DNA from: Gammaproteobacteria bacterium
GTDB taxonomy: Bacteria > Pseudomonadota > Gammaproteobacteria > GCA-001735895
Reading direction: 5' to 3'
Length of the DNA: 50,863 bases
NCBI GenBank assembly: GCA_030066085.1
Contig: JASJCI010000031.1
Span: 103,626 to 154,488 of the forward strand
In this document: positions 26,096 through 34,026 of the stretch, piece after piece
How positions within the stretch are numbered: position 1 is the first letter of the stretch
Layout of the letters: the number at the start of each line of letters is the position of its first letter
Notes under the pieces: generated by a model
The model's database searches: none
What the model saw: the letters and a program-made list of their open reading frames with translations, nothing else
Told to the model about the DNA's origin: nothing
Position numbers and translations under genes: made by a program

Positions 26096-26758
26096 TCAGG
26101 CGTAGCCGCGGCGCAGCAACGGATTGAACAGGCGATTGAAAAAGCCGGTGAGCTGGATCGGGCCTTCGGTTACCGCGAGACAGATGCATTCGCGATCCTG
26201 GGTTGCTACCGGGGTGTGCTTGTCGGATGCGTCCTTCACCATGAAGTCGCCGCGGGCATAGACCCCGCTCTCGTCGGAAAAGCTGCCTTCGAGAATGACG
26301 GTGTATTCGTCGCCGAGGTGCGTGTGCGTGGTCGCCGAGCCGCCCGGGCGGATCTTGAGCAATTCGACACGTGCGCCGTTGCTGTCGCGACACAGTTCGA
26401 CGGTTTGAATGTCGGCCGAAACTCGTTTCCACGGCAGGTCCTCGTATCCGCGCTCGATGAACTGGTGCAGGCAGCGCGGAATCGACGGGTCAGTGACGCT
26501 GGGGGCCGGCTCGACGGTCTCTTCGTCGAGCATGTCGAGCTTGGCCATCAGGCTCTCCTTGAGCGCGGCGGAAGCCGCGGCGGGTTTGAGCTGCGTCATC
26601 AACTCGCTGCCGACCCGGTTAAGGCGCTGCAGCTTGCGCACACAGGCCGGGCAGTGCTCGAGGTGAGCCGAGACACACAGCGCCTGGCTCAGCGGCAGAC
26701 TGCCGGCCGAGTAAGCAGCCAATAATTCGTCGGTGGGGTGATTGTGGGTTTTTTCCAT
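26096..26758 (-). CDS. chrR: ChrR-like zinc/cupin anti-sigma factor
   Basis: 220 residues. The N-terminal zinc anti-sigma domain (residues 1-85) shows H32-x3-C36-x2-C39 (HLEHCPAC) with further His at 5 and 7. A cupin domain follows at about 110-200 with metal-type residues in THTHLGDEYTVILEG and a later DKHTPV. In Rhodobacter ChrR the zinc domain holds the sigma factor and the cupin is needed for release upon singlet oxygen. The order sigma then anti-sigma, 25 bp apart, is the standard one. It is followed 19 bp later by the DUF523-DUF1722 gene. Confidence 0.93.
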   Translation of the reverse strand: MEKTHNHPTDELLAAYSAGSLPLSQALCVSAHLEHCPACVRKLQRLNRVGSELMTQLKPAAASAALKESLMAKLDMLDEETVEPAPSVTDPSIPRCLHQFIERGYEDLPWKRVSADIQTVELCRDSNGARVELLKIRPGGSATTHTHLGDEYTVILEGSFSDESGVYARGDFMVKDASDKHTPVATQDRECICLAVTEGPIQLTGFFNRLFNPLLRRGYA

Positions 26759-26783
26759 GATACAGATTGCCTCTCGATACAGA

Positions 26784-27371
26784 TTACCGCTCGACCAGGA
26801 CTTCGAGCTTTTTCAAGGCGAGCCGGACTCGGGACTTTACGGTTCCGAGCGGCAGCTTGAGCTCGTCGCTGGCCTGCTGGTGACTTTTGCCCTCCAGGTA
26901 TACTTTGGTCAAAATTTCTGCCTGTTCTCTCGGCAAGGCTTCAAGCCCCGCTCTTATGCTCTCGCCCATACGACTCTGATGGACGCGTTGAAACGGACCC
27001 GGGGTCTCGTCTTCGATCTCCTCGAAGATACCGGTCGGGTCGATTTCGGTGACGAAACGGCTGTTGCGACGCAGATAGTCGATGCGACAGTTCCGCGCCA
27101 GGGTAAAAATCCACGTATTGAGATTGGCGAGCCGGCCGTTGTACTTGTCGGCCTTGAGCCAGACGCGCGTCATGACTTCCTGTACCAGCTCATCGGCTAC
27201 CAGGTCGGCGCCCGGTTCGCGCGCCAGGCTGTAGGCGCGAATCTGCGGCGCATAGTGATCGAACAACGTCGCGAAAGCTTTCTTGTCGCGTTGCTCGGCC
27301 ACCTGGGTCATACAGCGACTCAGCGCGGCGAGCTTGTCGCTGTGAGCCTCGTTCTTGCACATGGTTTTCAT
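26784..27371 (-). CDS. RpoE/ECF sigma factor, ChrR-associated group (ECF11-like)
   Basis: RNA polymerase sigma factor of 195 residues starting MKTMCKNEAH; a start at the second Met (27362) is also possible, and ribosome-binding sites are weak for both. Region 2 (about 40-105) includes LVQEVMTRVWLKADKYN and NTWIFTLARNCRIDYLRR. Region 4 (about 130-190) includes LPREQAEILTKVYLEGKSHQQAS and LPLGTVKSRVRLALKKL, given here in separate motifs. Longer in-frame starts to 27470 would run through the promoter. The gene is preceded by a TGATCC-N18-TATTTA promoter, the motif expected for this group, so autoregulation is likely. Confidence 0.94.
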   Translation of the reverse strand: MKTMCKNEAHSDKLAALSRCMTQVAEQRDKKAFATLFDHYAPQIRAYSLAREPGADLVADELVQEVMTRVWLKADKYNGRLANLNTWIFTLARNCRIDYLRRNSRFVTEIDPTGIFEEIEDETPGPFQRVHQSRMGESIRAGLEALPREQAEILTKVYLEGKSHQQASDELKLPLGTVKSRVRLALKKLEVLVER

Positions 27372-27400
27372 ATTAAACAGCAAATCGTTGCGGTCGCCAA

Positions 27401-27430
27401 TAAATACGGCCCGCCGGCGGGGCTGGATCA
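27401..27430 (-). promoter_or_regulatory. Predicted autoregulated promoter of the sigma factor operon
   Basis: On the minus strand, TGATCC (27430-27425) is followed by 18 bp and TATTTA (27406-27401). It lies 30 bp upstream of the sigma factor ATG. The -35 is one half of the palindrome TGGATCA-CCC-TGATCCA at 27424-27440. Confidence 0.7.
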
Positions 27431-27433
27431 CCC

Positions 27434-27463
27434 TGATCCAAAACAAATAACCCCGCGTATACA
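27434..27463 (+). promoter_or_regulatory. Predicted sigma-dependent promoter of the divergent lipid operon
   Basis: TGATCC (27434-27439), 18 bp, then TATACA (27458-27463), 33 bp before the ATG at 27497. It mirrors the promoter on the other strand with identical -35 and spacing, so both operons should respond to the same sigma factor. Confidence 0.7.
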
Positions 27464-27496
27464 AGGGCAAATTCAGGTAACGAGAAGCAACCCCAA

Positions 27497-27925
27497 ATGA
27501 ACAGCGAACCTCATTCGATTGAGCGTTTCAAGGAGTTCTTTCGCGTTCTGCACAACGCGGATTTGAGCCGGTTACGCGAGATCTACGCCGATAACGTCGT
27601 CTTCAAGGATCCGGTACACGAAATTCGTGGCCTGGTCGAACTGGAAGACTATTTCACCGGCATGTGTGCCGATTTGACCGATTGCCGCTTCGAGTACCTC
27701 GACGAGGCTATCGTGGGTGATTCCGCCTACGTCAAGTGGGTCATGCACTTCAAGCATCCGAAACTCGGCAATCGCCCCATCAGCGTCCGCGGCGTCAGCC
27801 ACCTCAAGGGTGAGCACAGGATCGAGTATCACGAAGACTTCTACGACATGGGTGCCATGTTGTACGAGCAGCTCCCGGTGCTCGGTAATGTCACGCGCTG
27901 GCTGCGCCTGCGACTCGCGAGCTGA
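27497..27925 (+). CDS. NTF2/SnoaL-like small protein
   Basis: 142 residues of the nuclear transport factor 2-like fold: helical start (ERFKEFFRVLHNADLSRLREIY) read as several turns, then VVFKDPVHEIRG and a curved sheet ending YHEDFYDMGAMLYEQLP. The conserved VFKDPxHxxxG element is typical of this family when it occurs with ChrR-linked sigma factors. No catalytic role is assigned. It is first in the divergent operon; the next gene starts 3 bp after its stop. Confidence 0.85.
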   Translation: MNSEPHSIERFKEFFRVLHNADLSRLREIYADNVVFKDPVHEIRGLVELEDYFTGMCADLTDCRFEYLDEAIVGDSAYVKWVMHFKHPKLGNRPISVRGVSHLKGEHRIEYHEDFYDMGAMLYEQLPVLGNVTRWLRLRLAS

Positions 27926-27928
27926 GCC

Positions 27929-28720
27929 ATGACATCCAGGCGCGAAAAAACCATCTGGCTGACCGGTGCAAGCACCGGTCTCGGCCGCAGCATTGCCGAG
28001 AAGCTCGCCCGTGAGGGCCACCGGCTCATAGTCTCGGCGCGCAACGCCGAAGCACTGGCCGAGCTGGCAGAGCAGTTCGATAACGTCACCGCCTTGCCCT
28101 GCGACATCACCAGCGACACGGCGATGGCGGCGGCGGGTGCCGAACTCGAGCGTATTACGCCGCATCTCGACCAGGTCATCCTGAACGCGGGCAACTGCGA
28201 GTACCTGGACTTTCCCAACCCCGACTGGGGCTCCGTCAAGCGAGTCATGACGGTCAACTACTTCGGCACCGTGAACTGCCTCGAACAGGCCCTGCCGCTG
28301 TTACGCAGAGCTGCGAACAGGGACGGGCACGTAGTGGTCGTGGCGTCACAGGTAACCAATGCCCCGTTTCCCCGGGCCGAGGCCTACGGTGCGTCGAAGG
28401 CCGCGCTGCAGTACTTCTGCGACAGCCTGCGCATCGACCTCGCGGCCGAGGGTATCGACGTCACGGTGGTCAATCCCGGCTTCGTCGATACGCCGCTGAC
28501 ACGCAAGAACGACTTCGACATGCCGTTCCTGATGGCGGCCGACGATGCCGCCGATCGTATCGTGCGCCGAATTGCCGCGCGGCCGTCCAGTTACAGTTTC
28601 CCGTTTCGGCTATCCGCCCTGCTGAGCCTTTCCCGGGTTTTACCCGGTCTCTGGCGCAAGCTCATGGCGCCGGGTGCCGAACGTCAACAAGCGCAATCCA
28701 GCCGGGAGGCCGGGCAATGA
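27929..28720 (+). CDS. Short-chain dehydrogenase/reductase
   Basis: 263 residues, classical SDR. Cofactor motif TGASTGLGRS (T-G-x3-G-x-G) at about residues 11-20. LNAGN matches the NAG motif. Catalytic Tyr and Lys lie in YGASKAA (Y-x3-K). Substrate unknown. SDRs of this kind sit in RpoE-ChrR regulons of Rhodobacter. The stop overlaps the next ATG (ATGA), so translation is coupled to the FAD oxidoreductase. Confidence 0.92.
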   Translation: MTSRREKTIWLTGASTGLGRSIAEKLAREGHRLIVSARNAEALAELAEQFDNVTALPCDITSDTAMAAAGAELERITPHLDQVILNAGNCEYLDFPNPDWGSVKRVMTVNYFGTVNCLEQALPLLRRAANRDGHVVVVASQVTNAPFPRAEAYGASKAALQYFCDSLRIDLAAEGIDVTVVNPGFVDTPLTRKNDFDMPFLMAADDAADRIVRRIAARPSSYSFPFRLSALLSLSRVLPGLWRKLMAPGAERQQAQSSREAGQ

Positions 28721-30021
28721 AAATAGCAATAATCGGGGCCGGCATCACCGGCCTCACGGCCGCGTATTACCTGCGGCAAAAACACGACATCACCGTATTC
28801 GAATCCGAGAATCGCATCGGCGGCCACACCGCGACGGTCGACGTCACGCACGACGGCCGTGAATACGCGATCGATACCGGCTTCATCGTTTACAACGACT
28901 GGACTTACCCGAACTTCATCGAGCTGATCGACGAGCTCGGTGTCGAGACACAGCCAACCGAGATGAGCTTCAGCGTGCGCTGCGACAACAGCGCGCTCGA
29001 GTACAGCGGCAGCAACCTGAACACGCTGTTCGCCCAACGCCGCAACCTGCTGCGTCCGGCTTTTTACGGCATGCTGCGGGACATCCTGCGCTTCAATCGC
29101 GAGGCGATCAACGACCTCGAATCCGGTGCAATCGACGCCGCAACGACGCTCGGTGAGTACCTGCATCGCGGCGGCTACGGCGATACCTTCATTCATCAGT
29201 ACCTGGTGCCGATGGGTTGCGCGATCTGGTCTGCCTCGACGCGCTCGATGTTCGACTTTCCGCTGTTGTTCTTCACCCGCTTCTTCAAGAACCACGGTTT
29301 GCTCAGCGTCAACGACCGGCCGCAGTGGCACGTGATCCGGGGCGGCTCACGCTCTTACCTCGAACCGCTGACGCGCGATTTCCGCGACGCGATTCGCGTC
29401 AATGCCGACATCGCCGCGGTGCGTCGCCGGCGCGACGCCGTCGAGATCCTGTTCGGCGACGGCCGCAGCGAGATCTTCGACCAGGTCGTATTCGGCTGCC
29501 ACAGCGACCAGGCGCTGGCACTGCTCGGTGATGCCACGCTGGCCGAGCGCTCGGCGCTCGAGGCCGTTCCCTACCAGTCCAACGAAGTTGTGCTGCATAC
29601 CGACGAAAGCCTGTTACCGCGCCGTCGGCGTGCCTGGGCCAGCTGGAACTACTGGTTGCGTGAGCGCTACCAGGAGCGTGCCGTGCTGACCTACGACATG
29701 AATATCCTGCAGGGAATTAGCGCCGACACGACCTTTTGCGTTACTCTTAACGCGACCGAGACCATCGACGAGGCCAAAATCATCGATGTTTTCAACTACA
29801 GCCACCCCATGTTCTCCCTCGAATCCGTGGCCGCGGTGAAGCGGATCGAGTCCTTCAACGGTCTCAACCGCACCTGGTTTGCCGGCGCCTGGATGGGTAA
29901 CGGTTTCCACGAGGATGGTGTGTTGAGCGGCCGCCGCGTGGCCGAGGCGATCAACCGCCTGCCGGAAGCGCAGATCATGCTGCCGGAAGAGCCGATAACC
30001 CGCGCGGTCGCTTATGCATAG
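28717..30021 (+). CDS. NAD(P)/FAD-dependent oxidoreductase (amine-oxidase fold)
   Basis: 434 residues. The N-terminal dinucleotide-binding motif is IIGAGITGLTAAYYL, followed by VFESENRIGGHTATV. The C-terminal FAD-contact region is WFAGAWMGNGFHEDGVLSGRRVAEAI. It resembles flavoproteins found with DUF1365 and cyclopropane-synthase-like methyltransferases in photo-oxidative stress regulons. Related flavoproteins act as fatty-acid desaturases in furan fatty acid synthesis in alphaproteobacteria; whether this one does is inference. It overlaps the DUF1365 gene by 8 bp. Confidence 0.9.
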   Translation: MKIAIIGAGITGLTAAYYLRQKHDITVFESENRIGGHTATVDVTHDGREYAIDTGFIVYNDWTYPNFIELIDELGVETQPTEMSFSVRCDNSALEYSGSNLNTLFAQRRNLLRPAFYGMLRDILRFNREAINDLESGAIDAATTLGEYLHRGGYGDTFIHQYLVPMGCAIWSASTRSMFDFPLLFFTRFFKNHGLLSVNDRPQWHVIRGGSRSYLEPLTRDFRDAIRVNADIAAVRRRRDAVEILFGDGRSEIFDQVVFGCHSDQALALLGDATLAERSALEAVPYQSNEVVLHTDESLLPRRRRAWASWNYWLRERYQERAVLTYDMNILQGISADTTFCVTLNATETIDEAKIIDVFNYSHPMFSLESVAAVKRIESFNGLNRTWFAGAWMGNGFHEDGVLSGRRVAEAINRLPEAQIMLPEEPITRAVAYA

Positions 30022-30793
30022 CGCGATCTACGAGGGCCACCTGCGTCACCGTCGATTCACGCCGCATGCGCATCGCTTCACCTACGCGGTGTTCATGATG
30101 TACCTGGACCTCGACGAGCTGCCCGATGTCATGGCGAAGACGCCGCTGTGGTCCGAGCGTCGCTGGCGACCGGCACGCTTCCGGCGCGAGGATTTTCTCG
30201 GCCCCGCCGAGATGCCGTTGAAAGACGCCGTGATTGCGCGCATTCGCGAAGCTACCGGGCGCGAGCATGACGGGCCGATACGCATGCTCGCCAACCTGCG
30301 CTACTGGGGTTTTGTCATGAATCCGATCACCTGTTATTACTGCTTCGATCGTGACGAGAAACTGCGCAATATCGTGGTCGAGGTCACCAACACGCCGTGG
30401 AACGAACGACAGCCCTACGTGCTCGATTGTGACCCGAAGCAACGTTTCCAGCGTATCCAGTTTCAGAAGCTCATGCACGTGTCGCCGTTCAATCCGATGG
30501 ACATGACCTATCGCTGGTGCAGCAACGACCCGGCAAAAATCCTGAGCCTGAATCTCGAGACGCTGCGCGACGGGCAATCGGAAATGGACGCGACGCTGGC
30601 ACTCAGGCGGCGGGAAATCGACGCCGCCAGCCTGAATGGCGTGTTGCTGCGGCATCCGTGGATGACCGCCAAGGTGGCCGGGGCTATCTACTGGGAAGCG
30701 CTCAAGCTGTGGATCAAGCGCAACCCGTTTTACGATCATCCAAAATCAAGCGCGACCAATGTGGTCGACAGTAAACCATCGTTACAGGACTGA
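30014..30793 (+). CDS. DUF1365 family protein
   Basis: 259 residues of unknown biochemical function. Family signatures: YEGHLRHRRFTPHAHRF near the start, MNPITCYYCFD in the middle, and HVSPFNPMDMTYRW further on. DUF1365 genes almost always lie between an amine-oxidase-like flavoprotein and a cyclopropane-fatty-acid-synthase-like gene, as here. The start overlaps the preceding gene by 8 bp. A role in lipid modification is inferred from this context. Confidence 0.92.
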   Translation: MHSAIYEGHLRHRRFTPHAHRFTYAVFMMYLDLDELPDVMAKTPLWSERRWRPARFRREDFLGPAEMPLKDAVIARIREATGREHDGPIRMLANLRYWGFVMNPITCYYCFDRDEKLRNIVVEVTNTPWNERQPYVLDCDPKQRFQRIQFQKLMHVSPFNPMDMTYRWCSNDPAKILSLNLETLRDGQSEMDATLALRRREIDAASLNGVLLRHPWMTAKVAGAIYWEALKLWIKRNPFYDHPKSSATNVVDSKPSLQD

Positions 30794-30805
30794 AGAGCAC
30801 ATAAA

Positions 30806-32065
30806 ATGAACTACGCCAATCAATCCCGAGTTGAAACGACGGCCAGGGGCGGCCTGATCGAAAATTTTGCCCGCAACCAGGTGCTGAAGCGCCTGCGCGG
30901 AATTCCCAGGGGGTACCTGATAATCGAAGACGGCGAGGAGCGCTTCGAATTCGGCGATGCGGACTGCGACAGTGGCGTGCGCGCCACGATCGTAGTCGAA
31001 AATCGCACTGCCTTTCGCGCATTCGCGTTCGGCGGCTCGATCGGCGGCGCCGAGGCCTACATGCTGGGGCAGTGGACCACGCCCAACCTGGTGGACGTCG
31101 TGCGCCTGATGTCGATCAACATCGATTTCCTCAACGATATCGACGACAACCGTGCCTGGACCCAGCGGATTGCCGACAAGCTCGCGCACTGGCTCAACCG
31201 CAATACCGAGAAACAGGCGCGCGAAAACATCTCGCGGCACTACGACCTGAGCAACGATTTCTTCGGCCTGTTTCTCGATCCGCGCATGATGTATTCCTCG
31301 GCGATCTATCCGCGGCAGGACGCCGATCTGGACGAAGCCGCGATCCACAAGCTCGACGTAATCTGCCGCAAGCTCGACCTGCGTCCCTCGGACCACCTGC
31401 TCGAAATCGGCACCGGCTGGGGCGGCCTCGCCATCCACGCGGCGCAGAACTTCGGCTGCCGCGTAACCACCACTACGATTTCTCGCGAGCAATACGAGGC
31501 TGCTTGCCAGCGAGTGCGCGAGCAGGGGCTCGAAGACCGCATCGAGGTGCTGCTGCAGGACTATCGGAACCTGACCGGTCGTTACGACAAGCTTGTGTCG
31601 GTGGAGATGATCGAAGCGGTCGGCCACGCATACTACCGCCAGTATTTCAGCGGCTGCGCCTCGCTGCTCAAGGACGACGGCCTGATGCTGCTGCAGGCGA
31701 TCACCGTGCCGGATCAGCGCTTCGAATACGCCCAGCGCTCGGTCGACTTTATCCAGCGCTACATTTTCCCGGGCGGTTCGCTGCCGAGCCACGAGGTCAT
31801 CCTGTCGACGGTCAAGCAGCATACCGACATGCTGATGGTCGGTATGCAGGAAATTGGCGAAGACTATGCGCGCACGCTGCAGCACTGGCGCGAGCGCTTC
31901 CAGGCCAGGCTCGAGCAGGTACGCGAACTCGGCTTCGACGACACATTTATTCGCATGTGGAACTATTATCTGTGTTACTGCCAGGGCGGTTTCGAGGAGC
32001 GCATCATCGGCACCTCGCAAATCCTGTTTGCCAAGCCGAACTGGCGTCAGGCGGCTCGCGGCTGA
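30806..32065 (+). CDS. Cyclopropane-fatty-acyl-phospholipid synthase-like methyltransferase
   Basis: 419 residues. S-adenosylmethionine-dependent methyltransferase that acts on acyl chains of membrane phospholipids. SAM motif LEIGTGWGGLAIHAA; HYDLSNDFFGLFLDPRMMYSSA and FIQRYIFPGGSLPS are typical of the Cfa family (each quoted in part). The product may be a cyclopropane or a methylated (for example furan-precursor) fatty acid. Such a gene is a core target of ChrR-linked sigma factors. It begins 12 bp after the DUF1365 gene. Confidence 0.93.
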   Translation: MNYANQSRVETTARGGLIENFARNQVLKRLRGIPRGYLIIEDGEERFEFGDADCDSGVRATIVVENRTAFRAFAFGGSIGGAEAYMLGQWTTPNLVDVVRLMSINIDFLNDIDDNRAWTQRIADKLAHWLNRNTEKQARENISRHYDLSNDFFGLFLDPRMMYSSAIYPRQDADLDEAAIHKLDVICRKLDLRPSDHLLEIGTGWGGLAIHAAQNFGCRVTTTTISREQYEAACQRVREQGLEDRIEVLLQDYRNLTGRYDKLVSVEMIEAVGHAYYRQYFSGCASLLKDDGLMLLQAITVPDQRFEYAQRSVDFIQRYIFPGGSLPSHEVILSTVKQHTDMLMVGMQEIGEDYARTLQHWRERFQARLEQVRELGFDDTFIRMWNYYLCYCQGGFEERIIGTSQILFAKPNWRQAARG

Positions 32066-32069
32066 ACAG

Positions 32070-32576
32070 ATGAATGGCGCGATGAAGAAAATCATCCTCA
32101 ACCTGGCGGTGTTCCAGGTCGGCTGGCTGATGTGCGTACTGGGCGGCGACTATTACGCCGTGCCTTACACCGCCGCGGCGCTGCTGCTGCACCACTTCGT
32201 GCTGGTGACGCAGAAGTCCGAGTGGAAACTGATCGCGCTGGTGGCTGGTATCGGCTGCCTGTGGGATATCGCGATGGCCTACAGCGGCACTATCCAGTTT
32301 GCCGGCAGCTCGCCGATCGGCATACCGCTGTGGCTCGTGTGCCTGTGGCTGCTGTTTGCGACCACGTTCATGCACGGCCTGTTCTGGCTCAGCCGTAACC
32401 TGTGGCTGGCGGTAATCTTTGCCGGCGTTGCCGGTCCCGCCACCTACTGGCTCGGAGCCAGCCTGACCGATGTGCAGCTCGGGCTGCCGGTGTTGACTTC
32501 GCTGCTGGTAATGGCGGCAGGCTGGGCCCTGCTGTTCCCCTGTGGCATCTATTATGCGGGAAGACTGAAATCATGA
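32070..32576 (+). CDS. DUF2878 family inner-membrane protein
   Basis: 168 residues from ATG 32070; an alternative start is ATG 32082 (MKKIILNLAVFQ), and neither has a clear ribosome binding site. Four or five hydrophobic segments span nearly the whole length (FQVGWLMCVLGG, AALLLHHFVLVT, LWLVCLWLLFATTFMHG, LLVMAAGWALLFPCG). DUF2878 proteins are found mainly in this operon type. Function unknown. It overlaps the next gene by ATGA. Confidence 0.85.
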   Translation: MNGAMKKIILNLAVFQVGWLMCVLGGDYYAVPYTAAALLLHHFVLVTQKSEWKLIALVAGIGCLWDIAMAYSGTIQFAGSSPIGIPLWLVCLWLLFATTFMHGLFWLSRNLWLAVIFAGVAGPATYWLGASLTDVQLGLPVLTSLLVMAAGWALLFPCGIYYAGRLKS

Positions 32577-33382
32577 AAAAGACGACCTCGGGCCTGGTAT
32601 TGGCCACCTTGTTGACCGCTTCGGTTACCGCCTGGGCGGAACCAGTCGGGCAAACCGTCGGCGAAGCCTTCGACCTCGAGAGCAACGAATTGCTGTACCG
32701 CGAAACCCATTGCGTGATCGGCAGCGAGGACGCGCGCGAGGTCATTTATCAAAACGATGCCGGCGACCTGATCGCGCACAAGCGCGTCGACTATCGCAGC
32801 GGCGAGTTTACCCCGTCGTTCGTGCAGCAAAATTTTTACTCGCGCGAACGCATCGAGGTGGCGATGGACGATGGCCGGGTACTGATGTCGGTGCGTGACG
32901 AAGCACAGCCCGAGGCCGTCGAAGTCAGCAGCGATGCGCCCGAACCGGGCACCCAGGTGGTAATCGATGCCGGCTTCGACTATTTCGTGCGCAATCACTG
33001 GGACGAACTCGTAAGCGGCGAGATCAAGGAGTTCGCGTTCCCGTTCGCGGCGCGCTCGAGCCTGGTCGACCTGCGCATTCGCCGTTTCGGCTGCAGCTAC
33101 GAGTCGGAGACCGATCAGTGTTTCCGGCTGGAGTTGTCGAACTGGTTGTATCGCATGCTGGCGGCGCCGATCGAGCTCGGTTACGACGCTACCGATCGTC
33201 GCCTGACCCGTTACCGTGGATTGTCGAACATCGGGGACGGCAAGGGTAACGGCCAGGTGGTCGATATCCGTTACGATTACGACAACGTCCCGGCCCAGGC
33301 CTGCGCTATCCCGCGCCAGGCCCTGACCGACAACGCCGATCTGCCCGATCCGGTGCCTTACTCGGTTGACCGGGAGTCCTGA
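32573..33382 (+). CDS. Predicted periplasmic protein of the lipid-modification operon
   Basis: 269 residues with a cleavable signal peptide (MKKTTSGLVLATLLTASVTAWA). The mature part is mixed alpha/beta with one pair of Cys (FGCSYESETDQC). ELLYRETHCVIGS and FDYFVRNHWDELVSGE are its most distinctive segments. I recognise the position (between DUF2878 and DUF3833) but not a named domain. It may bind or carry a lipid in the periplasm; this is inference. The start codon overlaps the DUF2878 stop. Confidence 0.82.
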   Translation: MKKTTSGLVLATLLTASVTAWAEPVGQTVGEAFDLESNELLYRETHCVIGSEDAREVIYQNDAGDLIAHKRVDYRSGEFTPSFVQQNFYSRERIEVAMDDGRVLMSVRDEAQPEAVEVSSDAPEPGTQVVIDAGFDYFVRNHWDELVSGEIKEFAFPFAARSSLVDLRIRRFGCSYESETDQCFRLELSNWLYRMLAAPIELGYDATDRRLTRYRGLSNIGDGKGNGQVVDIRYDYDNVPAQACAIPRQALTDNADLPDPVPYSVDRES

Positions 33383-33945
33383 TGGGGCTAATCGCACGCC
33401 TGCTGGTTGCGGGGGCCTGCCTCGTGCTGGCATCCTGTTCGTCGGTGTCGATCGAGGACTATGCCGATAACCGACCGACATTGACGCTGGAAAAGTTCTT
33501 CGACGGTAAACTTGTCGCGCACGGGATAGTGAAAAACCGTAGCGGCAAGGTTATTCGTTATTTCAACGCCGATATCGACGCCTCGTGGGAGAACGGTGTC
33601 GGCACGCTGGACGAAGTTTTCGTTTTCGATGACGGTGAGAGACAGACCCGTGTCTGGAAACTGACGCCGAACGGAGACGGCAGCTATATCGGCACCGCGG
33701 GTGACGTGATCGGCGAAGGCAGTTTGCGGGTTGCAGGCAACAGCATGTTCCTCGACTACGTTCTGCGCATTCCTTACGAAGGCGACACCATCGACCTTAG
33801 GATCGACGATCGCATGTACCTGGTTTCCGACCGTGTACTCCTGAATGAATCGGTCATGACCAAGTGGGGTTTCGAGGTCGGCGAAATCTTGCTCGTGATC
33901 GAAAAGCTGCCCGCGGCAGCGAACACGGTATCGTCCGTCAACTAG
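33382..33945 (+). CDS. DUF3833 family lipoprotein
   Basis: 187 residues. Signal peptide with lipobox LASC (lipidated Cys at about residue 19), so envelope-anchored. The body has the family pattern LEKFFDGKLVAHGIVKNRSG, then W(K)LTPNGDGSYIGTAGDVIG (each quoted in part). Function unknown; the family travels with Cfa-type methyltransferases. The ATG shares one base with the preceding stop (TGATG). Last gene of the eight-gene operon; it converges on ygiQ. Confidence 0.87.
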   Translation: MGLIARLLVAGACLVLASCSSVSIEDYADNRPTLTLEKFFDGKLVAHGIVKNRSGKVIRYFNADIDASWENGVGTLDEVFVFDDGERQTRVWKLTPNGDGSYIGTAGDVIGEGSLRVAGNSMFLDYVLRIPYEGDTIDLRIDDRMYLVSDRVLLNESVMTKWGFEVGEILLVIEKLPAAANTVSSVN

Positions 33946-33956
33946 GCATGCCTTGT

Positions 33957-33972
33957 TCCGCGGGGCCGCGGA
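33957..33972. repeat. GC-rich inverted repeat between convergent genes
   Basis: TCCGCGG and CCGCGGA lie 2 bp apart, 11 bp past the DUF3833 stop. There is no T run on either side, so it is at best a weak bidirectional terminator. Confidence 0.3.
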
Positions 33973-34026
33973 GCGAAACCCCCACCGGTTCGACCCCGCG
34001 CTGACACCCAGCATCCCTTCGATCAC

